DNA of 64,000 bases, taken from Algibacter lectus (GTDB lineage: Bacteria; Bacteroidota; Bacteroidia; Flavobacteriales; Flavobacteriaceae). The translations under genes were made by a program, and so were the position numbers. Of this stretch, positions 26,487 to 34,277 are shown piece by piece. A model generated the notes under the pieces. That model worked only from the letters and a program-made list of their open reading frames with translations. It made no database searches and was not told the origin of the DNA. The number at the start of each line of letters is the position of its first letter. Positions within the stretch are counted from its first letter, which is position 1. The stretch spans positions 124,001 to 188,000 of the forward strand of contig NZ_FOLN01000008.1 of the NCBI RefSeq assembly GCF_900112395.1. Reading direction: 5' to 3'.

Positions 26487-26508
26487 ATGTTGTAAAATAT
26501 TTTAGTGA

Positions 26509-28206
26509 TTATACAGCTTCTACAAATAAGCCATCATCGGTTTTTGTAACCTTTGCCAAATTATTTTTTGTTAAACCTTTAATAGTTTTATCCCATTTTT
26601 TATTAGATAAACCACTTTGTGTTTTTAAAGCATTTAAATCTATTTTTTCAACCTTTTCAATTAATGCAAGTAAAGCTTTCTCATCGTCGTTCAATTCAAT
26701 CGAAGACGCTTTCTTTTCAGGTCGCATTTGCGGAAAGAATAAAACCTCTTGTATAGACTGGTTGTTTGTTAAAAACATAATTAAACGATCCATCCCAATA
26801 CCCATACCAGACGTTGGAGGCATACCGTATTCTAGAGCTCGTAAAAAATCTTCATCAATAAATTCCGTAGCTTCATCATCCCCTTTTTTAGCAAGCTTTA
26901 ATTGATGCTCAAAACGCTCACGTTGGTCAATAGGGTCGTTTAATTCAGAATATGCATTTGCAATTTCTTTACCACAAACCATTAACTCAAAACGCTCAGT
27001 AAGTTCTGGGTTATCTCTATGCTCTTTACATAGTGGGCTCATTTCCTTTGGGTAATCTGTAATAAAAGTTGGTTGTATGTAGTTGCCTTCACACTTTTCC
27101 CCAAAAATTTCATCAATTAATTTTCCTTTACCCATGGTATCATTCACCTCAATATGCATGCCTTTTGCAGCAGCTCTAATTTCATCTTCGGTTTTACCAG
27201 TAATATCAAACCCTGTAAAGTGTTTAATAGAGTCTGCCATGGTAACACGAGCGTAAGGTGCTTTAAAATCAATTTTATGTTCGCCAAAAGTAGCTTCGCT
27301 AGTTCCGTTTACGGCAATAGCACAATGCTCTAAAAGTTGCTCGCAGAAATCCATCATCCAGTTATAATCTTTGTATGATACGTAGATTTCCATAGCTGTA
27401 AATTCAGGGTTGTGTGTTCTGTCCATCCCTTCATTTCTAAAGTTTTTCGAGAATTCGTAAACCCCATCAAAGCCACCAACAATAAGTCGTTTTAAATACA
27501 ACTCGTTGGCAATTCGCATATACAACGGAATATCCAAACTGTTATGGTGTGTAATAAATGGGCGAGCCGCAGCACCACCAGGAATAGGTTGTAAAACCGG
27601 AGTTTCAACCTCAAAATATCCAGCATCGTTAAAAAACGAACGCATGGCATTAAATAATTTAGTACGCTTAACAAATACCTCTTTTACGTGGGGGTTAACC
27701 ACTAAATCGGCATAACGTTGGCGGTAACGTAATTCAGGATCGGTAAAAGCATCAAATACTTTTCCGTCTTTTTCTTTTGGTAATGGTAATGGTTTTAAAG
27801 CCTTACTTAATAAAGTAAAATCTTTAACACGAATAGTTTTTTCGCCAACCTTAGTTGTAAACAAATTGCCTTCAATACCAACAAAATCACCTAAATCTAG
27901 TAATTTCTTAAAAACATCATTGTATTTGGTTTTATCTTCACCAGCGCAAATTTCGTCACGGTTAAAATATAGCTGTATACGTCCTTCGCCGTCTTGCAAC
28001 TGCGCGAACGATGCTTTACCTTGTATGTTTATTGCCATCAATCTACCAGCAACAACCACCTGTTTTTCTTCTGTAAAATCCTGTTTTATCGATTTCGATG
28101 TGTGGGTTACAGGGTATAAATCCGCCGGATATGGGTTAATGCCCATAGCGCGTAATTTTACTAATTTCTCTCTTCTTACAAGTTCTTGTTCTGATAATTG
28201 CGACAT
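26509..28206 (-). CDS. lysS: Lysyl-tRNA synthetase, class II, with C-terminal extension
   Basis: LysS charges tRNA-Lys. The 565-aa protein has the N-terminal OB-fold anticodon-binding domain (VVVAGRLMAINIQGKASFAQLQD) and class II motifs 1-3, including FRNEGMDRTHNPEF (motif 2) and GMGIGMDRLIMF (motif 3). About 65 residues are added beyond motif 3 (from SSIELNDDEKALL to the end), with a winged-helix-like pattern; I recall such a tail in other Bacteroidota. A TATCTTTG promoter lies 32 bp upstream. Confidence 0.97.
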   Translation of the reverse strand: MSQLSEQELVRREKLVKLRAMGINPYPADLYPVTHTSKSIKQDFTEEKQVVVAGRLMAINIQGKASFAQLQDGEGRIQLYFNRDEICAGEDKTKYNDVFKKLLDLGDFVGIEGNLFTTKVGEKTIRVKDFTLLSKALKPLPLPKEKDGKVFDAFTDPELRYRQRYADLVVNPHVKEVFVKRTKLFNAMRSFFNDAGYFEVETPVLQPIPGGAAARPFITHHNSLDIPLYMRIANELYLKRLIVGGFDGVYEFSKNFRNEGMDRTHNPEFTAMEIYVSYKDYNWMMDFCEQLLEHCAIAVNGTSEATFGEHKIDFKAPYARVTMADSIKHFTGFDITGKTEDEIRAAAKGMHIEVNDTMGKGKLIDEIFGEKCEGNYIQPTFITDYPKEMSPLCKEHRDNPELTERFELMVCGKEIANAYSELNDPIDQRERFEHQLKLAKKGDDEATEFIDEDFLRALEYGMPPTSGMGIGMDRLIMFLTNNQSIQEVLFFPQMRPEKKASSIELNDDEKALLALIEKVEKIDLNALKTQSGLSNKKWDKTIKGLTKNNLAKVTKTDDGLFVEAV

Positions 28207-28237
28207 AGTCTAAAATGCTCTAAAAATTTTAAAGGCA

Positions 28238-28245
28238 CAAAGATA
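28238..28245 (-). promoter_or_regulatory. -7 promoter motif TATCTTTG for lysS
   Basis: On the minus strand this reads TATCTTTG, an exact TANNTTTG match, with a leader of about 25 nt to the lysS ATG. No well-spaced -33 box is evident. Confidence 0.55.
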
Positions 28246-28290
28246 AACATTTGGTTGTCCATTTTCCATTAACAATTCCTCATTTTTTTT

Positions 28291-28392
28291 TGGGCGCTAC
28301 CACAAGGGTCGGGCTATACGCTACAAGTCCTCGTAGGTCCAATTACCATTGGCCCTGCTGTGGGCTTTTCACTGCTATCCCTAGCGCGGGCC
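28291..28392 (-). repeat. Dispersed structured repeat, copy B
   Basis: Read on the minus strand this element starts GGCCCGCGCTAGGGATAG and ends TAGCCCGACCCTTGTGG then TAGCGCCC, followed by a run of A. The ends match copy A (14625-14730) almost base for base, and the inside is unrelated. The closing stem is GCGCTA with TAGCGC, where copy A has GCGTTA with TAACGC. The interior forms its own hairpin, CCAAT/ATTGG, flanked by AGG/CCT. It fills most of the 334-bp gap between lysS and the small YqaE-like gene. Confidence 0.75.
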
Positions 28393-28540
28393 ATTTAGCT
28401 AAGTTATTTTTTTAATAGCAATGTGTTTTTGTAATTAGGTAAATTCAATATCTGAAACTCTTAAACTTTAAAAAAAAGCTGTAACAAAACGTTTAATAAA
28501 ACGTCAAATAATTAAAATCATCAATCAAAATCAAATCATT

Positions 28541-28699
28541 ATGAGTTTCTGGAGAGTTTTACTTTCAATCATTTGTCCGCCATTAGCTGTTTTAGATAAA
28601 GGCTGCGGATCTATAATAATCGTTTTCTTGCTATGGCTTTGTGGCTGGGTACCAGGCGTCATTGCAGCGTTAATTATTTTAAATAACCCTAAAAACTAA
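28541..28699 (+). CDS. YqaE/Pmp3 family small membrane protein
   Basis: This 52-aa gene is easy to miss. The product has the Pmp3/YqaE pattern: PPLAVLDKGCG after a short N-terminal helix, then a second hydrophobic helix with LLWLCGWVPGVIAAL and a short NNPKN tail. These two-helix proteins sit in the cytoplasmic membrane, and relatives respond to salt, cold or other membrane stress. The ATG at 28541 follows an AT-rich leader, and a strong two-way terminator lies 26 bp past the stop. It is monocistronic. Confidence 0.88.
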   Translation: MSFWRVLLSIICPPLAVLDKGCGSIIIVFLLWLCGWVPGVIAALIILNNPKN

Positions 28700-28724
28700 G
28701 TTTTAGTTTATTAGAATAAAAAAA

Positions 28725-28758
28725 GGGTCGTTGCAACTATTAGTTGCAACGCCCCTTT
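28725..28758. terminator. Bidirectional intrinsic terminator
   Basis: The arms GGGTCGTTGCAAC and GTTGCAACGCCCC pair at 12 of 13 positions around a TATTA loop, with A and T runs on the two sides. It separates the YqaE-like gene from the convergent lipoprotein gene. Confidence 0.8.
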
Positions 28759-28778
28759 AAAATAAGATTAGATATGTC

Positions 28779-29219
28779 TTATTGACAATAAGGCACTGTA
28801 AATGTACCTTCAACAGTTTTATCAGAACTAGAATCGGCTTTAATTTTTACAGTAATTTCAGTCTCAGTAAGTGATGTTACTTCAACAGTGGCATCTAAAT
28901 AGTTGTATGGCGCTTCTCCTTCTTTATTGAAAACAACATTTATCCCTTCATAAACACCTACTTCAGGTGTAACGTAAGTAGATATTTCTAGGTCATAATC
29001 AAGAACAGAAGATTCGCAGTCAGCTACTATATTTGTTATGTTTACAGAAATATCTTCACCAGAATCGAATGCTTTACCTCCTAAAGCTGTAAAATCATTT
29101 CCAAATACTTGTCCTTGTAATATTTGATTAGAAATGTTATCTCCTGAATTGTCGTCGTCCGAACAACTTATCATTAGAGAAATTAATAATGTTAATGAAA
29201 TTTTAAAGTAGGTTTTCAT
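28779..29219 (-). CDS. Hypothetical lipoprotein
   Basis: This 146-aa protein has a clear lipoprotein signal (SLTLLISLMISCSDDDNSGD). The acidic residues after the Cys are typical of Bacteroidota lipoproteins exported to the cell surface. The rest is strand-rich (VFNKEGEAPYNYLDATVEV) with two further Cys (CESS and the C-terminal YCQ) that could form a disulphide. I recognise no domain. It is a single gene facing a terminator. Confidence 0.65.
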   Translation of the reverse strand: MKTYFKISLTLLISLMISCSDDDNSGDNISNQILQGQVFGNDFTALGGKAFDSGEDISVNITNIVADCESSVLDYDLEISTYVTPEVGVYEGINVVFNKEGEAPYNYLDATVEVTSLTETEITVKIKADSSSDKTVEGTFTVPYCQ

Positions 29220-29586
29220 GGGTTTTGTTTTTTGTGAACAGCAAGGTTAATGATAATATTTGATATAATAAAATTCTTTCATTTATTAAATAATCAGTTT
29301 TTCTAATCACCCTAAATTGATGGTTAGTCTTGTTTGTCTGTAATATTTCAGCTTATAAATTCTATTCTGTAGGTTTGGAGTGTGGGGCTAATGGGTTGGT
29401 TTTGAGAATGGTTTGTTCTTTTTTTTGCCTGAATCCTTGCGGAACAAAAACGGGTGAATTCATCGAAAAAAACAAAATATTTCATTATTTTTGCACTTCA
29501 TTTTTAATAAGATAGCATGCCGTTAACTCTTGGATAGCCAACCATGGACTGTCAAGTGCGGATTGCCAACTCAATACTTAAAAACC
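29220..29586 (+). promoter_or_regulatory. Gap before ffh with -7 motif and repeat-bearing leader
   Basis: The gap holds an exact -7 motif TATTTTTG at 29486-29493. The ffh leader that follows has two near-identical 11-mers, GGATAGCCAAC (29532) and GGATTGCCAAC (29560), and a TTGG/CCAA mini-hairpin. A 17-codon upstream frame (ATG 29544 to TAA 29597) overlaps the ffh start in another frame. Nothing else is recognisable in the gap. Confidence 0.4.
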
Positions 29587-30915
29587 ATGTTCAATAATTT
29601 AAGCGATAAATTAGATAAAGCCTTACACGTATTAAAAGGTCACGGAAGCATAACCGAAGTAAACGTAGCCGAAACGTTAAAAGAAGTTCGTCGTGCACTT
29701 TTAGATGCCGATGTTAACTTTAAAATAGCCAAAGATTTTACTAACCGAGTAAAAGAAAAAGCGCTAGGGCAAGACGTTTTAACCACTCTGCAACCAGGGC
29801 AATTAATGGTTAAAATTGTAAAAGATGAGCTTACCGAACTTATGGGTGGCGATGTAGAAGGTATTAATTTATCTGGTACGCCAAGTATTATTTTAATGTC
29901 GGGTTTACAAGGGTCTGGTAAAACAACCTTTTCTGGTAAACTTGCAAATTATTTAAAAAACAAGAAAACAAAAAAGCCTTTATTGGTAGCCTGTGATGTT
30001 TATCGTCCGGCGGCAATCGATCAGTTACACGTTGTTGGTGATCAAATTGGTGTAGAGGTTTTTAGTGATAGAGGTAATACAGATCCTGTTGCAATTTCGC
30101 AAGCAGGTATTGCTCATGCAAAAGCAAACGGACATAACGTGGTTATTATTGATACCGCTGGTCGTTTAGCTGTAGATGAGGCGATGATGACCGAAATATC
30201 GAATATTCATAAAGCTATAAGTCCACAAGAAACATTGTTTGTAGTAGATTCTATGACGGGGCAGGATGCTGTAAATACTGCAAAATCTTTTAACGATGTC
30301 TTAAACTTCGATGGTGTTATCCTTACTAAATTAGATGGTGATACGCGAGGTGGAGCAGCAATTTCTATTAAATCGGTAGTGAATAAACCAATTAAGTTTA
30401 TTGGTACTGGTGAGAAAATGGAAGCTATCGATGTGTTTTATCCATCACGTATGGCCGACCGTATTTTAGGTATGGGAGATGTGGTGTCTTTAGTAGAACG
30501 TGCACAAGAGCAATTTGATGAGGTTGAAGCAAGAAAACTTCAAAAGAAAATTGCTAAAAATCAATTCGGTTTCGACGATTTCTTAAAGCAAATTCAGCAA
30601 ATAAAGAAAATGGGAAACATGAAAGACCTTATGGGTATGATTCCTGGTGCTGGTAAAATGCTTAAAGATGTCGATATAGATGATGACGCTTTTAAAGGTA
30701 TTGAAGCTATTATTCATTCTATGACGCCAAGCGAAAGAACAAACCCAGCTATTATAAACGCAAGTAGAAAAATAAGAATAGGTAAAGGTTCTGGTACTTC
30801 TGTACAACAAGTAAATCAACTTTTAAAGCAATTCAACCAAATGAGCAAAATGATGAAGATGATGCAAGGTGGTGGTGGCAAAAAGATGATGCAGATGATG
30901 CAGAATATGAAATAA
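29587..30915 (+). CDS. ffh: Signal recognition particle protein Ffh
   Basis: Ffh binds SRP RNA and the signal sequences of nascent membrane proteins and delivers them to FtsY. The 442-aa protein has the N domain, the G domain (P-loop LQGSGKTTFSGKLA, DTAGRLAVDE, TKLDGDTRGGAA) and the Met-rich M domain ending MMKMMQGGGGKKMMQMM. The frame is open to 29530, but the family start MFNNLSDKLDKALHVLKG is at ATG 29587, and the upstream part is not conserved-looking. It is followed by the hexamer repeat that flanks the S23 gene. Confidence 0.97.
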   Translation: MFNNLSDKLDKALHVLKGHGSITEVNVAETLKEVRRALLDADVNFKIAKDFTNRVKEKALGQDVLTTLQPGQLMVKIVKDELTELMGGDVEGINLSGTPSIILMSGLQGSGKTTFSGKLANYLKNKKTKKPLLVACDVYRPAAIDQLHVVGDQIGVEVFSDRGNTDPVAISQAGIAHAKANGHNVVIIDTAGRLAVDEAMMTEISNIHKAISPQETLFVVDSMTGQDAVNTAKSFNDVLNFDGVILTKLDGDTRGGAAISIKSVVNKPIKFIGTGEKMEAIDVFYPSRMADRILGMGDVVSLVERAQEQFDEVEARKLQKKIAKNQFGFDDFLKQIQQIKKMGNMKDLMGMIPGAGKMLKDVDIDDDAFKGIEAIIHSMTPSERTNPAIINASRKIRIGKGSGTSVQQVNQLLKQFNQMSKMMKMMQGGGGKKMMQMMQNMK

Positions 30916-30927
30916 TTATTTAGTTTA

Positions 30928-30978
30928 CAGTCTCAGTCTCAGTCTCAGTCTCAGTCTCAGTCTCAGTCTCAGTCTCAG
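30928..30978 (+). repeat. Hexanucleotide tandem repeat (CAGTCT)8 CAG
   Basis: Eight perfect CAGTCT units plus CAG lie directly in front of the S23 gene, 14 bp before its ATG. They are bounded by the words TTTACAG on each side. Perfect short repeats of this length are prone to slippage, so the copy number may vary between isolates. The right-hand end of the cassette carries decayed units of the opposite orientation. Confidence 0.95.
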
Positions 30979-30992
30979 TTTACAGTTGAAGT

Positions 30993-31367
30993 ATGGATTT
31001 TAAAGAATTATTGGCCTATAAAAAAGCATTCGATTTGTCAATGCATATTTTTAATGTGTCAAAAGGTTTTCCAAAGGAGGAGACTTATTCTTTAACCGAT
31101 CAAATTAGGAGAAGTTCTCGCTCTGTTTGCGCAAATATTGCAGAGGCATATCGTAAAAGGCGATATCCTAAACATTTCATTAGTAAATTAACAGATGCAG
31201 ACGGAGAGAATTCTGAAACGAATACGTGGATAGATTTTGCTTTGGCTTGTAATTATATATCATCGGAAGATTATATGCATTTTTCGGAACAAGGAAAAGA
31301 GATTGGTAGACTAATAAATTACATGATAAATAATCCGGGGAAATTCGGAGTAAAAATAGAAGGTTAA
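30993..31367 (+). CDS. Four-helix bundle protein, 23S rRNA intervening-sequence (S23) family
   Basis: This 124-aa protein begins MDFKELLAYKKAFDLSMHIF and has LTDQIRRSSRSVCANIAEA in the middle, the signature of the S23/avd-like four-helix bundle family. Its relatives are encoded in intervening sequences of rRNA genes and in diversity-generating retroelements (as Avd), and bind nucleic acid. The role of stand-alone copies is unknown. The gene starts 14 bp after the hexamer repeat and is enclosed by inverted repeats, which suggests it arrived as a unit. Confidence 0.9.
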   Translation: MDFKELLAYKKAFDLSMHIFNVSKGFPKEETYSLTDQIRRSSRSVCANIAEAYRKRRYPKHFISKLTDADGENSETNTWIDFALACNYISSEDYMHFSEQGKEIGRLINYMINNPGKFGVKIEG

Positions 31368-31454
31368 AATAAAAATAACGCATGCTTGAAATTTTGAGTA
31401 TGCATATAAGAGTGAGCACTGTGACCGCGACTGCCACTGAAAACTATATTTTAT

Positions 31455-32333
31455 ATGACAATTTTAGACGGAAAAAAAGTAAGTAACGACATTAAAGATG
31501 AAATCGCCGAGCATGTAAAAGCTATGGTTTCTAAAGGAGAAAAAGTGCCACATCTTGCTGCTATTTTAGTTGGTACAGACGGTGCAAGTATGACTTATGT
31601 AAATGCAAAAGTAAAAGCTTGTGAACGTATTGGTTTTAATTCTACTTTAATAGATTTACCAGATTATACTACTGAAGAAGAATTACTTCAAAAAATTGAT
31701 CAATTAAATACCGATAACGATATTGATGGTTTCATAGTGCAATTACCATTGCCAAAACACATCGATGAGCAAAAGGTTTTAATGGCTGTAAACCCAGATA
31801 AAGATGTTGATGGTTTCCATCCAACAAATGTAGGTAAAATGGCTTTAGATCTGCCAACTTTTCTACCTGCAACACCTTATGGTATTATGGAGTTGTTAGA
31901 GCGTTATCAAATTGAAACCTCTGGTAAGAACGTTGTTGTTTTAGGACGTAGTCATATCGTTGGTCGCCCAATGAGTATTTTAATGAGTCAGAAAAGAAAA
32001 GCTGGTGATGCTACCGTAACTGTAGTGCACAGTCGTTCTAAAAACTTAAAAGAAATTACTTTAGAAGCTGATATTGTTGTCGCTGCTATAGGTATTTCGG
32101 AGTTTTTAACAGGAGATATGGTTAAGGAAGATGTTGTAATTATCGATGTTGGAATTACACGTGTGCCAGATGCTACTAAAAAAACTGGGTATAGATTAGC
32201 TGGAGATGTAGAGTTCGAAAGTGTAAGTAAAAAAGCAAGTTATATTACACCAGTACCGGGAGGTGTTGGCCCAATGACGATTGCAATGTTGCTTAAAAAT
32301 ACGTTATTGGCTCGAGAAAGAAATTTGCAATAA
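31455..32333 (+). CDS. folD: Bifunctional methylenetetrahydrofolate dehydrogenase/cyclohydrolase FolD
   Basis: FolD interconverts 5,10-methylene-, methenyl- and 10-formyl-tetrahydrofolate, linking one-carbon units with NADP. At 292 aa it is of normal size. The substrate site includes [14 protein letters not shown] with the catalytic Lys, and [14 protein letters not shown]; the nucleotide-binding part has [15 protein letters not shown] and the C-terminal [15 protein letters not shown] is invariant in the family. It begins right after the S23 cassette. Confidence 0.97.
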   Translation: MTILDGKKVSNDIKDEIAEHVKAMVSKGEKVPHLAAILVGTDGASMTYVNAKVKACERIGFNSTLIDLPDYTTEEELLQKIDQLNTDNDIDGFIVQLPLPKHIDEQKVLMAVNPDKDVDGFHPTNVGKMALDLPTFLPATPYGIMELLERYQIETSGKNVVVLGRSHIVGRPMSILMSQKRKAGDATVTVVHSRSKNLKEITLEADIVVAAIGISEFLTGDMVKEDVVIIDVGITRVPDATKKTGYRLAGDVEFESVSKKASYITPVPGGVGPMTIAMLLKNTLLARERNLQ

Positions 32334-32363
32334 ACGCTTAAACATTAATAAAATAGATAGAAT

Positions 32364-32615
32364 ATGCTAGATGCATTAATATTAAGATATTTAACAAAAA
32401 AAGGTGTAATAGCCTATTTCGCGGGACAAATAATATTTTTTGGTTTGTTAGCGTTTTATATTTTTGGAATAGAAGATAGCTCTATGGATCAGGGAGAAAC
32501 ACCATTTTTTATAGGAATGGTTGTTATCGCTTTAGTTTGGGCAGGTGTATGCTTGTTGTTTTGGAAGAAGCCAAAGGAAACTAAAGATTTGAATACCGCG
32601 GAAACTGAAAGTTAA
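32364..32615 (+). CDS. Small two-helix membrane protein
   Basis: This 83-aa protein has two hydrophobic segments (GQIIFFGLLAFYIFGIE and FFIGMVVIALVWAGVCLLFW) and a charged cytoplasmic tail (KKPKETKDLNTAETES). I know no function or family name. It is 30 bp downstream of folD and may be co-transcribed; a perfect palindromic terminator follows. Confidence 0.65.
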   Translation: MLDALILRYLTKKGVIAYFAGQIIFFGLLAFYIFGIEDSSMDQGETPFFIGMVVIALVWAGVCLLFWKKPKETKDLNTAETES

Positions 32616-32632
32616 AACATAGAAATAAGAAA

Positions 32633-32672
32633 TAAAAAAAAGCCTCAAATTTAAATTTGAGGCTTTTTTTTA
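32633..32672. terminator. Bidirectional terminator with perfect palindrome
   Basis: A 24-bp uninterrupted palindrome, AGCCTCAAATTT joined to AAATTTGAGGCT (32641-32664), is flanked by A8 and T8. It ends the folD unit (plus) and rluF (minus), whose last codons overlap the T run. Confidence 0.85.
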
Positions 32673-33425
32673 TGCTTTGCGTTTTTTATTGTCTTCATAA
32701 GTTTTTGTGGAATCTTCCAAAAGCTTATTTAAATCAATAAATTCTTCTTTGCTTAACTCGCGATATTCGCCAATAGGCATATCGAGTTTAATATTCATAA
32801 TTCTAACACGTTTTAAAGTCTCTACCTCGTAGTTTAGGTAATCGCACATACGACGGATTTGACGGTTTAAACCTTGTGTTAAAATAATTTTGAAGGTATA
32901 AGTGTTTATTTTTTGAACATCACATTTCTTTGTGGTTTTGTTTAGTTCTTCTAGAGGAATACCGCCTGCCATGCGTTCAATAAATGTTTGAGAAATTGGT
33001 TTGTCAACCGTAACTATATATTCCTTTTCGTGATTGTTACTAGCACGTAGAATCTTGTTTACAATATCTCCATCATCGGTTAAAAGAATTAGGCCTTCAC
33101 TTGGCTTATCTAATCGTCCAATAGGGAAAATACGTTTCGGGTAATTTATAAAATCAATGATATTATCTTTTTCCACGGAAGTGTCTGTAGTACAAACAAT
33201 ACCTACGGGTTTATTGAATGCTAAATAAACAAACGATGTTTTAGTATTTGTAATTTCTTTGCCATCAACGCATACTACATCGTTAGGCGCGATTTTAGTC
33301 CCCATTTCTGGTATGCTGCCATTAATTGTTACGCGTCCGGCATCGATTAGCTTATCGGCTTCTCTGCGCGAGCAATAACCAACTTCACTTAAAAATTTAT
33401 TAATACGTTTTAATTGTACTTCCAT
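32670..33425 (-). CDS. rluF: 23S rRNA pseudouridine synthase RluF
   Basis: This enzyme isomerises a uridine in 23S rRNA (U2604 in E. coli). The 251-aa sequence begins with an S4 domain (RINKFLSEVGYCSRREADKLI). It has intact catalytic motif II, GRLDKPSEGLILLTDDG, with Asp near residue 106, and motif III LNRQIRRMCDYLNYEV. The intact motif contrasts with the altered one in the RluB-like gene at 13476. A short Lys-rich tail ends the protein. The target base is by family analogy. Confidence 0.92.
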   Translation of the reverse strand: MEVQLKRINKFLSEVGYCSRREADKLIDAGRVTINGSIPEMGTKIAPNDVVCVDGKEITNTKTSFVYLAFNKPVGIVCTTDTSVEKDNIIDFINYPKRIFPIGRLDKPSEGLILLTDDGDIVNKILRASNNHEKEYIVTVDKPISQTFIERMAGGIPLEELNKTTKKCDVQKINTYTFKIILTQGLNRQIRRMCDYLNYEVETLKRVRIMNIKLDMPIGEYRELSKEEFIDLNKLLEDSTKTYEDNKKRKA

Positions 33426-33443
33426 CTTGCAAAAATAGGTTAA

Positions 33444-34271
33444 TTAAGTGTTTAAAAAGTCTAAAATATGATTGTAAACTAAATCTGATTTTAAACCATG
33501 TCCAAAACCTTTAGTAGAAACAAACTCACCATTTGTGTAGTTCTGTTTAAATTTCAACCCATCTTTATAAGGAATAATTCTATCTTTTTTATCGTGAACA
33601 ATAAGTCCTTTGGCTTTAAACTCTTGAGTAAATTGTGCTGCGTTAAAATATTCAGGTAAATTATTAAAGCGTTTTAAAACATAGGTATTCATTGCTTTAG
33701 AAACGCGTTTGTTGTAGCCCATCATATCTATATATCTGGAGAAAACACCTGTAAAATCTGCAGGAGCTCCTAGAAGTACAAGTTTTTCTACATGGTCTAT
33801 TGGTAAATTATAATTACCAAAAGCAGTAGCCATACCACCAACTGAATGCCCGATAATAGTTGTTGCTTTAAATTTTTTGGCCACAGCGAGTATACATTCA
33901 GAATAAATTAAAGCGTTAAAAATTTTTCCGCCAGAACTTCCGTGTGCAGGAGCATCTAGTGCAATCACGTTATAATCTTCAGCTTTTAGAAGTTCAATTA
34001 AATCTTTCCAGCGGTAGGTGTTGCTTTCCCATCCATGTGCCAACAAAATAGTGTCTTTTTTACCGGGCCACTGGTAAGTTTTTATTTTAATATCGTTGCA
34101 AATAAGTTCGTCTTGTTGTGCACTTTTTAAGTAAGCGGCTTGCTTTTCGTTAGTTTTACCTTTTTTAGGAGAAGAAAATAAAACGATTGATAGGTGTGCA
34201 GCGTATTTTGGAGTTAAAAAACCAATAGCATTTATGCCGTTGCCAATAATTTTAGGGATATATTTTTTCAT
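33444..34271 (-). CDS. Alpha/beta hydrolase
   Basis: This 275-aa hydrolase has a canonical triad: nucleophile elbow GHSVGG, oxyanion segment LLAHGWESNTYRWKDL, an acid near DKKDRIIPYKDG and the His in GFGHGLKSD. It has no signal peptide; the N-terminal segment IGFLTPKYAAHLSIVLF is only mildly hydrophobic. The substrate is unknown. It lies between rluF (18 bp downstream) and a cupin gene (6 bp upstream) in one direction, so the three may share a transcript. Confidence 0.85.
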   Translation of the reverse strand: MKKYIPKIIGNGINAIGFLTPKYAAHLSIVLFSSPKKGKTNEKQAAYLKSAQQDELICNDIKIKTYQWPGKKDTILLAHGWESNTYRWKDLIELLKAEDYNVIALDAPAHGSSGGKIFNALIYSECILAVAKKFKATTIIGHSVGGMATAFGNYNLPIDHVEKLVLLGAPADFTGVFSRYIDMMGYNKRVSKAMNTYVLKRFNNLPEYFNAAQFTQEFKAKGLIVHDKKDRIIPYKDGLKFKQNYTNGEFVSTKGFGHGLKSDLVYNHILDFLNT

Positions 34272-34277
34272 TTTTGT

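Larger units (their letters stand above)
26001..26489 (+). repeat. Tandem duplication (259-bp period) carrying two small-RNA units
   Basis: Two copies, at 26001-26234 and 26260-26489, are offset by 259 bp. They begin with the same GTTTTTCTTAAAAAATTAAC and share a nearly identical block of about 75 bp (26071-26149 and 26330-26408). That block contains CAAATTTAGGCTG, TTTCTTTG, and AAGGAGTAGTTAACC. Each ends in a perfect 10-bp terminator hairpin whose sequence differs between copies while its pairing is kept. The 605-bp gap between the 405-aa protein gene and lysS is almost filled by them. Confidence 0.8.
30922..31445 (+). mobile_element. Candidate S23-gene cassette bounded by imperfect inverted repeats
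   Basis: The left boundary reads AGTTTACAGTCTCAGTCTCA (30922 onward). The reverse complement of the right boundary (31414-31445) reads AGTTTTCAGTGGCAGTCGCG. Over the first 28 bases the two agree at 22. The S23 gene lies between them. The insertion sits in the ffh-folD gap, and no transposase is present. Inverted repeats flanking an S23 gene recall the intervening sequences of 23S rRNA genes, but here the element is intergenic. Confidence 0.45.

Noticed and set aside
29330-29529. Open frames upstream of ffh, including an N-terminal extension of Ffh
   Set aside because: The extension spans the non-conserved leader just past the -7 promoter. The family start is MFNNLSDKL at 29587, and the 61-codon frame has no protein-like pattern.
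30928-30978. CRISPR array
   Set aside because: The repeat is a 6-bp unit without spacers and no cas gene is near. It is a microsatellite.
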